From Pseudomonas crudilactis (GTDB lineage: Bacteria > Pseudomonadota > Gammaproteobacteria > Pseudomonadales > Pseudomonadaceae): DNA of 64,000 nucleotides. The stretch lies in the NCBI RefSeq assembly GCF_013433315.1, contig NZ_WXVV01000007.1, forward strand, positions 184,594-248,593, in the 5' to 3' direction. The notes under the pieces are model-generated. The model was not told where the DNA came from and made no database searches. It was given only the letters and a program-made list of their open reading frames with translations. Positions 54,772-61,300 of this stretch are shown here, piece by piece. Within the stretch, counting starts at the first letter, position 1, and every line of letters starts with the position of its first letter. Made by a program: the position numbers and the translations under genes.

Positions 54772-54793
54772 CACCTGTCAGATCTGACAGGTG
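54772..54793. promoter_or_regulatory. Perfect 22-bp palindrome upstream of Ig-like gene
   Basis: CACCTGTCAGA followed by its exact reverse complement TCTGACAGGTG. It is 63 bp before the chosen start at 54857. A dyad of this length without loop is more like a protein-binding site than a terminator. Confidence 0.45.
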
Positions 54794-54856
54794 CGCAATC
54801 TCCAATTAAGCGCTCTGATAACCCCTGCCCGTTCCCATCGCGCAGGAGCCTCATCG

Positions 54857-57301
54857 ATGACCACCTCAACCCCACCGGACAACACCGTCCTCGTCCTGAG
54901 ACCGCCGATGATCAACGGCCAGACCAAGCTCGTGGTAGGCGCACATATTGGCGTGCCCTTGGTGGCTTATGACCTTGTCACTGACGGTGAAGGCGCCGTT
55001 GTCCTCGTCGACCCACCGTCGTCGGGCACCATGGATCCCGGCGATGTCATGGAGCTTTGGCTTGAGGATGAAGTGACCGCACTGGACAGCAAGACCATTG
55101 AGGATCCGAACGTGCGCACCACGTTGCGCATCCCCAAGGGTCGACTGCATCCGGACAAGGTCAACAAGCTTTACTACACCGTCAGGCGTGGGAGCGCCAA
55201 TCGAGGCACTTCCACCCCATCGCTGGAAATCCTCTATAACCGCATCCGCCCCGGCTTCAAGGATCGTCTGACCGACCCCGGTGGCCACTCCGAACTCCAA
55301 TTGCTATTGCCCGATGTGATCAAGAACGGCGTCGGTCCGGACTTCGTCAGCGCCGAAGTGTGCGTGGCCTATCCGTATTGCCGGGCGTACGACCTCATCA
55401 CCCTCAAGTGCAACGGCGAACTGCTGGACCCCAAGCCCAAGGTCAATCCGAATCAGGCGCCGCAACCGCCGAATCCAGGTGACGAACCCCCTATCACCAT
55501 TTGCTTCACCATCACCCGCGCCTATCTCGACAAGGCGAAACGTCTGGATAAAAAACTGCATTTCTCCTACACCGTCACCGACCAGATCGGCAACGGCCCG
55601 GACACCGATGCGCCGTGGTCGCCGGTGCAGAGTGTGGATGAGGATCTGGATGGCACGCGCCTGCCGATGCCGATCCTGCTGGAACGACTGGAAGACTTCC
55701 CGGGAGATGACGCGAGCATCATCGATCTGCAAAAACTGGCCGGTAATCCGTTGTTGGTGGTGATTCTGACGGCGGACAACCGCTTTGTGGCGGGCGATGA
55801 AGTGCTCGCAACCTACACCGCTAAAAACACAGGCCAGCCCGCCGACGTAGTGGTGACTGTTCCCGGCAAAGTTGAAGCAGACCCGTTCGGCTCCAAGAAA
55901 ACCTTGTTCCTTGAAGTGCCCAACGACAAGGTTTTCGCGGGCAGTAACGTCACCGTAACTTATGAATTGCACAGGCCCGATGTGGGTCTGGTGGGTAACT
56001 CCAACACGGCGAAAGCAACGGTGACAGGCACTAACCCGGTGGAACTGCTGCCGCCATTTCTAGTGGCACCGGCGGTCAGCCCGATTGATCTGCTGGCCTA
56101 TCCGAACGGCGTGACCATGCGGATCGAATACCTCCAGGCCCAAGGCAACGACAAGGCCCGACTGGTGGAGGTCAATCCGCCAACGGGCGCGTCGCCGTTC
56201 CCACTGGTGGAATTCAACAGCAACAAGCGGGTGAACACAGTGTTAAGTCCGAAGTTTCTGGCGGCGCGGCATGGCAAAGTGATTGAGCTGCGCTGGGATC
56301 TGAATCGCAATGGCACGCCGGCGGGGCAATCAGACTCGGTCAACATCAGGGTGCTGAAGATTGCAGATGGGGATGCGCGCCTGTCGACACCGAACATCGC
56401 CGGCAATACGGGAACAGAACTGGAGGTTAATGAACTGGCCACCGACGCCCGGATTATCGCGCTGAAGTGGCCGTCGTTCGAGCCAGGGCAACCGATCTGG
56501 GTAACGTGCAAGGGTTTTGACAACGCTGGCAACCCGGTCAATACCAATGTCAGGTCAGGAGAGCCAAATGATTCGGTGGATGGGTTGTCAGTACCGGCAC
56601 CAGTTGAATGGCTGAAGTTGCTCAAGGACGGCAGCCAAGTGACCGTGGAACTCGCCGTCGGTTTTGCCGGTTCAACAGACAAGGCTCAGGCGGTTGTGTT
56701 TCCACTGCGGCTTTATGCTGTCACCTCCATTCCAGAGTTTATCGTCGATACTTCACCGCTCACACTCCAGGGCAGAAATGTATCTATCGCAGGTACAAAT
56801 ACCCCGTGGGAAAGAACAGGCGCAGACCCTGCCAATACCGCAGCTCTTCGCGCTGCAAACGGTGGCACCCGCCCATACGTCTATAGCTCGTCCGATGACC
56901 GCATTGCATCTGTCGATGACTTAGGCACAGTCAGAAGTGAGGGAAATGGCTCGGCCATCATTACGGTAACGGACTCTGCCGGACAATCAAAAAGCTACAC
57001 CGTTACCACCGGCAATGTAATCAACTATATTTACAGCCCCAGCATTTACGTACCAGATTTCCAGAAATGGGTCACTTCTGTTGGCGGAAGAATAATTCCA
57101 CTAGATGAACTCTCAACCGTGCACACCCCAATCCTGAATATTAAATACCGATTTACCGAAACATACGCTTGGGCCTATGTAACGCGTTTCCTAAGATCTG
57201 AAAATAATATTTATTACGACTTTTTAGCTGTCAACAAAAACGGCTTCTCAGCAAGAACAGGATATGGGGGAGACCGTCAAAGTGCGATATGCATGAAATA
57301 A
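54857..57301 (+). CDS. Large Ig-like-domain protein (BIg2 near C-terminus)
   Basis: 814 residues, mainly beta strand. Repeated Ig-like modules run through the first 600 residues (VLRPPMINGQTKLVVGAHIG and VVTVPGKVEADPFGSKKTLF belong to these). A BIg2-type domain follows near 690-765 (SSSDDRIASVDDLGTVRSEG, then GSAIITVTDSAGQSKSYTVT). The last about 85 residues are aromatic-rich and the DNA is AT-richer. No signal peptide is seen after MTTSTPPDN; an upstream start (54791) adds 22 residues without one. Function not recognised; adhesin- or toxin-related roles are possible. Confidence 0.78.
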   Translation: MTTSTPPDNTVLVLRPPMINGQTKLVVGAHIGVPLVAYDLVTDGEGAVVLVDPPSSGTMDPGDVMELWLEDEVTALDSKTIEDPNVRTTLRIPKGRLHPDKVNKLYYTVRRGSANRGTSTPSLEILYNRIRPGFKDRLTDPGGHSELQLLLPDVIKNGVGPDFVSAEVCVAYPYCRAYDLITLKCNGELLDPKPKVNPNQAPQPPNPGDEPPITICFTITRAYLDKAKRLDKKLHFSYTVTDQIGNGPDTDAPWSPVQSVDEDLDGTRLPMPILLERLEDFPGDDASIIDLQKLAGNPLLVVILTADNRFVAGDEVLATYTAKNTGQPADVVVTVPGKVEADPFGSKKTLFLEVPNDKVFAGSNVTVTYELHRPDVGLVGNSNTAKATVTGTNPVELLPPFLVAPAVSPIDLLAYPNGVTMRIEYLQAQGNDKARLVEVNPPTGASPFPLVEFNSNKRVNTVLSPKFLAARHGKVIELRWDLNRNGTPAGQSDSVNIRVLKIADGDARLSTPNIAGNTGTELEVNELATDARIIALKWPSFEPGQPIWVTCKGFDNAGNPVNTNVRSGEPNDSVDGLSVPAPVEWLKLLKDGSQVTVELAVGFAGSTDKAQAVVFPLRLYAVTSIPEFIVDTSPLTLQGRNVSIAGTNTPWERTGADPANTAALRAANGGTRPYVYSSSDDRIASVDDLGTVRSEGNGSAIITVTDSAGQSKSYTVTTGNVINYIYSPSIYVPDFQKWVTSVGGRIIPLDELSTVHTPILNIKYRFTETYAWAYVTRFLRSENNIYYDFLAVNKNGFSARTGYGGDRQSAICMK

Positions 57302-57594
57302 CCCCGTACTTTTGCCTTGGGCTTTGACTTGAATATCACAACCTTCAGCGAGCCATTAGGACAAAGGGGACGGACTTATTTAATAAGTGATTTAAACAGC
57401 GGGGCTTGATCGAGGTTTTTTCTGCTGACCGCGAAGGGGCCAGTGAAGTCAGCGCAAAATCCATTTTAAACACGGTCGTTTAAAAGACACCTTCAGACAC
57501 GCCTTCCAGGCTACAAATTCTTGCGCCATTGCCTACAGCTACGCCAGAATCCGCCGGCTTGTGCGCCTTGGGGGCGGGTTCTATTGTGGTGCGG
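57302..57594. other. Non-coding stretch, AT-rich, before structured leader
   Basis: No gene supported. It begins with AT-rich sequence containing GGGACGGACTTATTTAATAA (57367 on), which recalls sequence often seen beside REP-associated transposases; there is no transposase frame. The promoter for the leader and DUF6124 gene probably lies here. Confidence 0.4.
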
Positions 57595-57820
57595 TCGCTG
57601 ACGAATCAGCGATCGGGTTTAGCGATCCGATACCTTACAGACGCTCAATCCCCAGTCTCAATTGCAGCTTTGTCTATCTGCACTTGGCGTCATGGTGGCT
57701 GTGCGTGGGAGACCTTCGGGTCTACCCGGGGTTTCTGTGACCCGGATCGCTAACCTGCGTACAGCCGCCACCTTTACTTGTTTAGCGATGAGCCGTGGCG
57801 GCCAAATCAACCACGGAGTC
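57595..57820 (+). ncRNA. Candidate structured leader RNA (cis-regulatory) of DUF6124-type gene
   Basis: Hairpins readable by eye: TCGCTGA-CGAA-TCAGCGA (57595-57612); ATCGG...CCGAT just after. The stem GGTGGCTGTGCG (57694-57705) with CGTACAGCCGCC (57758-57769) includes G-U pairs and encloses AGACC-TTCG-GGTCT (57710-57723), a UUCG tetraloop. Near the gene, GCCGCCAC (57764-57771) can pair with GTGGCGGC (57795-57802), or CCGTGG (57793-57798) with CCACGG (57811-57816), which overlaps the GGAG ribosome site. The pairings exclude one another. Confidence 0.55.
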
Positions 57821-57825
57821 TCACC

Positions 57826-58185
57826 ATGATCAAACCAACGCCCAACCCGCCTGAAACCGACCCCACCTCCCCGTACGAATCCCTCGACTCGAAAAAGCTC
57901 AACGAAGCCGCCGACCGCGCCCTCGATCACTACCTCTGCCCACCCGGCTCCACCCCACCGCCACGCAAAACCCGCCGGATGTACGCCGTGACCGCAGACT
58001 TCAAAAACGAAGAACTGCTGGCCGATGCCAGCGAAACACTCGCCTCAGCCAGAACCATCGCCCATGACTTCGCCCACCTCATACCCGCGTCACAGCGCAG
58101 GACGCTGTTGGGGATCGCGCAATTGATCATGCTCGGCGAGCTGGCGGTGAATCGGGTGATGGATAATCTGGAGTTGCCGGGTTGA
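57826..58185 (+). CDS. DUF6124-type protein
   Basis: 119 residues, starting MIKPTPNPPETDPTSPYESL, then DSKKLNEAADRALDHYL and a helical second half (ASETLASARTIAHDFAHLIP). I recognise this as a Pseudomonas family present in several copies per genome, DUF6124 from memory. No signal peptide or catalytic motif; function unknown. Ribosome site GGAG lies 8 nt before ATG and is part of a hairpin. It is preceded by a long structured leader. Confidence 0.8.
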   Translation: MIKPTPNPPETDPTSPYESLDSKKLNEAADRALDHYLCPPGSTPPPRKTRRMYAVTADFKNEELLADASETLASARTIAHDFAHLIPASQRRTLLGIAQLIMLGELAVNRVMDNLELPG

Positions 58186-58230
58186 TGCAGGCGTGATCAA
58201 CCTCTGAGTTATTCGGCGTCAGATCTGGCG

Positions 58231-58299
58231 CTTTCGCGAGCAGGCTCGCTCCCACAGTTGACCGCACTCCAATGTGGGAGCGAACCTGCTCGCGAAGGG
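58231..58299. repeat. REPIN (GTGGGAGCGAGCCTGCTCGC family)
   Basis: CTTTCGCGAGCAGGCTCGCT and its imperfect reverse complement with a spacer of about 20 bp. Lies between the DUF6124-type gene and the adhesin terminator. Confidence 0.87.
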
Positions 58300-58331
58300 G
58301 CCAGAATGAGCAAAGCCATACCATCAGACAG

Positions 58332-58370
58332 AAAAAACCCGCCGCCCCATCAACCGGGACGGCGGGTTTG
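58332..58370 (-). terminator. Terminator of the adhesin gene
   Basis: Read on the minus strand: AAACCCGCCGTCCCGG, loop, CGGGGCGGCGGGTTTTTT-type arm. GC-rich stem and T-run follow the adhesin stop at 58387. Confidence 0.85.
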
Positions 58371-58386
58371 TCATTTCAGACTTCGC

Positions 58387-61300
58387 TTACACCGTATCCA
58401 CCTTCAACGAATGATCATTCAACATCCCGCTGATGATCGTCGCCGTGTCATGCCCACCGGCAACCACCCCACCCGCTCCCGGCGTCACCCCGTAATGGCT
58501 GGCGAGGTTGACGCCGGCCAGGTCGATGGTCTGGTTCGGCGTGGCACCGGCCATGGCGCTGACGTCGATGCTGGTGAGCACCGAGGCGCCGCTGCCGCTG
58601 ACAGTAAAGTGCAGATAGTCATCCAGCGAGGCGGTGGTGCCGTTTTCACCTTGCAGCAGTTGCGACAGGTCGAGCTTGTCAGTGCCGGGGGTGAAGTCGG
58701 TGATCAGGTCGTGGCCGCTATTGCCCTTGAGCCACTGGAAGGTATCGGCCCCTGAGCCACCGGTCATGGTGTTGTTGCCCATGCCGCCGATCAGCAGGTC
58801 GTCGCCACCGCCACCGTTGAGGATGTCGTTGCCCAAACCACCGTTGATGACGTTGTTATTGTTGTCACCGGTCAACGTGTCATTGAAGTTCGAGCCGACC
58901 AGATTTTCGATGCCGGTCAGCGTATCGGTGCCGGCGCCAAGGGTGTTTTGCGCACCGAGCAGGCCGAGGTTGACGGTGACCGCAGCGGTGGCGTGGGCAT
59001 AGCTGGCGGTATCGATACCGGTGCCGCCGTCGAGCAGGTCATTGCCTGGGCCGCTGTAGAGCAAGTCGTTGCCGGCGCCGCCGTGCAGTTCGTTGTTGCC
59101 GGAACCGGCGGTAAGCACATCGTTGCCGTCGCCGGCGTTGATGATGTTGTCGCCGCTGCCGGCCACCAGCACGTCATCCCCCGAGGTGCCGGTGAGGGTG
59201 TGGCCGTCCTGATAGCTGATGGTCACATTGGCCGTGTCGCTGCCGCCGTGGTTATCGTTGGCGGTGTAGCTGCCGTGGAAGTCCGGGGTGATGTCGTGGG
59301 CCCCGGCGTAGTTGACCGTCATGGTCAGTTGATAGTTTTCCGCCGCGTTGGGGTTACCGCCGCCGCTGGGGTTGCTGATGTTGGTGACGTGGATCTGGTA
59401 GGTGCCATCGGCGCTGGCAGTGATGGTGCCGCCATCGGCAATCGCGACGAACGCGCCACCGTTGAGCGAGTACTCCAGAGTGATGTGCCCGGCTGCCAGG
59501 TTGTGATCCAGGTTCAGCGTTTCGCCCTGTTTCAGTTTGACCGTGATCAGGTCTTCATCGTTGGCATTGGCGTTGGTCACCGCGCCGAGGTAGCCGCTGA
59601 TCACCAGTACAGCGGTCATCGCTGCGGTGTTGGCCGCGAAGGCATTGCGCACATCGGCCAGGGTCTGGTTGGCGGCGCTGTTGCTGTTGCCGTTGAACGT
59701 AATGGCGCCGGTGCCGGTTAAGTCCGCGCCCTTCGCCACCCAACCGGTGTTGAAGGTGGTTGGTGAGGCGTTGAGCGTATCGCCATTCGGATCGGTATCG
59801 TTGGCCAACAGCAACTCGCCCGGCACGACGATATTACCCGACAGCACGTTGGTGATGACGTGGTCGTCCACCGCCACTGGCGGCGCGTTGGGGATCACTT
59901 TCACGGTCAGCGTCGAACTGGCAAGGTCGCCATCGTTGTCGCTGACGGTGAAGCCGATGTTCTCGGTGATCACCACCGCCGTGGTTTTCTGCGAGGTGTA
60001 GGTGTAGTCGCCGCTGTCGAGGTTGATCAGCAGTGTGCCGCCGTTATTGGTGGCAATGCTCAGCGTGTTGTTGGCGGTGTTGAAGGTGCCGTGGTTGATG
60101 CCGCCGCTTGGCGTCAACGAGCCTTGCCCGCTGAGGGCTTTCGGATCGTAGGTGTAAGTGGTGCCGTCAATCACGATGGACTTGATGAAACCGCCATCGG
60201 CGCCGAAGGTGCCGCCCTCGCCCAGCAACGAACCAGTGACCGGCGCACCCTGCACAGTGCCCGAGAGCACCGAGTTGAGTTGATTGAGATCGGTGACCAC
60301 CACCGCGTTGGTGTTGGTGTGGCTGATGCCGTCATAGGCCAGCGGGTCGAGGTTGGCGTTGCTCACGCCGCTGCCGAGGCCGATCGCGTAGTTCTTGATG
60401 TTGTTGGCATCGAGGAAGTTTTTCAGCGCGGCTTCATCAGCGGCGTTGATGTCGCCTTCGTTAGGCTTGCCGTCCGAGAAGAAGTAACCGACGTTTTGTG
60501 CCCCGGTGAGTTTGCCCGAGGTGTTGAAGGCGGTTTGCATCACCGCCACCGCGGCGTCGTAGTTGGTGCCGCCACCCGCGGTCAGGCCGGCGAGAATCGT
60601 CTTCGCGGTCGCCACATCGACCCATACCGTGGTTCGATCAGTGGCGTTGCTGCTGAAGGTGACGAGCTGGACTTTGACATCGCCGAGGTCGTCGTACTTG
60701 TCGAGCAAGGCGCTGATCGCCTGCTTGGCCAGGGCCAGCCGCGACAGGCCCGGCACACCCGAGGCGTCGGCCATACTGCCGGAGATGTCGAGCACGATGA
60801 GCAGGTTGGAATCGATCTCCACCGCTGCCACCGAGCGATCCGACGCCACCGCTTTTGGTACGTCATCGACGATGTTCACCACGAGGGTGCTGGTGGTGCT
60901 GTTGCCCAGTGCATCGGTGGCTTTGTAGGTGAAACTTTCGCTGAGGGTGTTCGCCCCGTCGTTGGCGTTCGGTGTGGTTTTCGGTGCCGAGGTCAGCGTG
61001 TAGGTGTAGGTGCCGTCGGCGTTGAGCTGGATCTGCCCGTAAGTGCCAGTGGCGCTGCCGACCAGGGTGTAGGTGATCGCGCCTGTGCCGCCAGTGACCG
61101 CACCAACCAGCGTGCCGGTCGCGGTTTCGCCGGTGTTGGTCGGATCGCTGCCGGTGACCGTACCGGGGGCCAGATCCGCGCCGTCCTTGCTCAGGTCGAG
61201 GGCTTTTTCATACACCGTCACGTCCTGATCGACCGAGGCCACCAGTTTGCTGTCGGCGACATTAATGGTGATGGTCGTGGTGCTTTCATCGCCATCGCTG

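Noticed and set aside
7002..58299. Repeated hairpins as CRISPR-like arrays
   Set aside because: The repeats are isolated inverted doublets in separate gene gaps, with no regular spacers and no cas genes.
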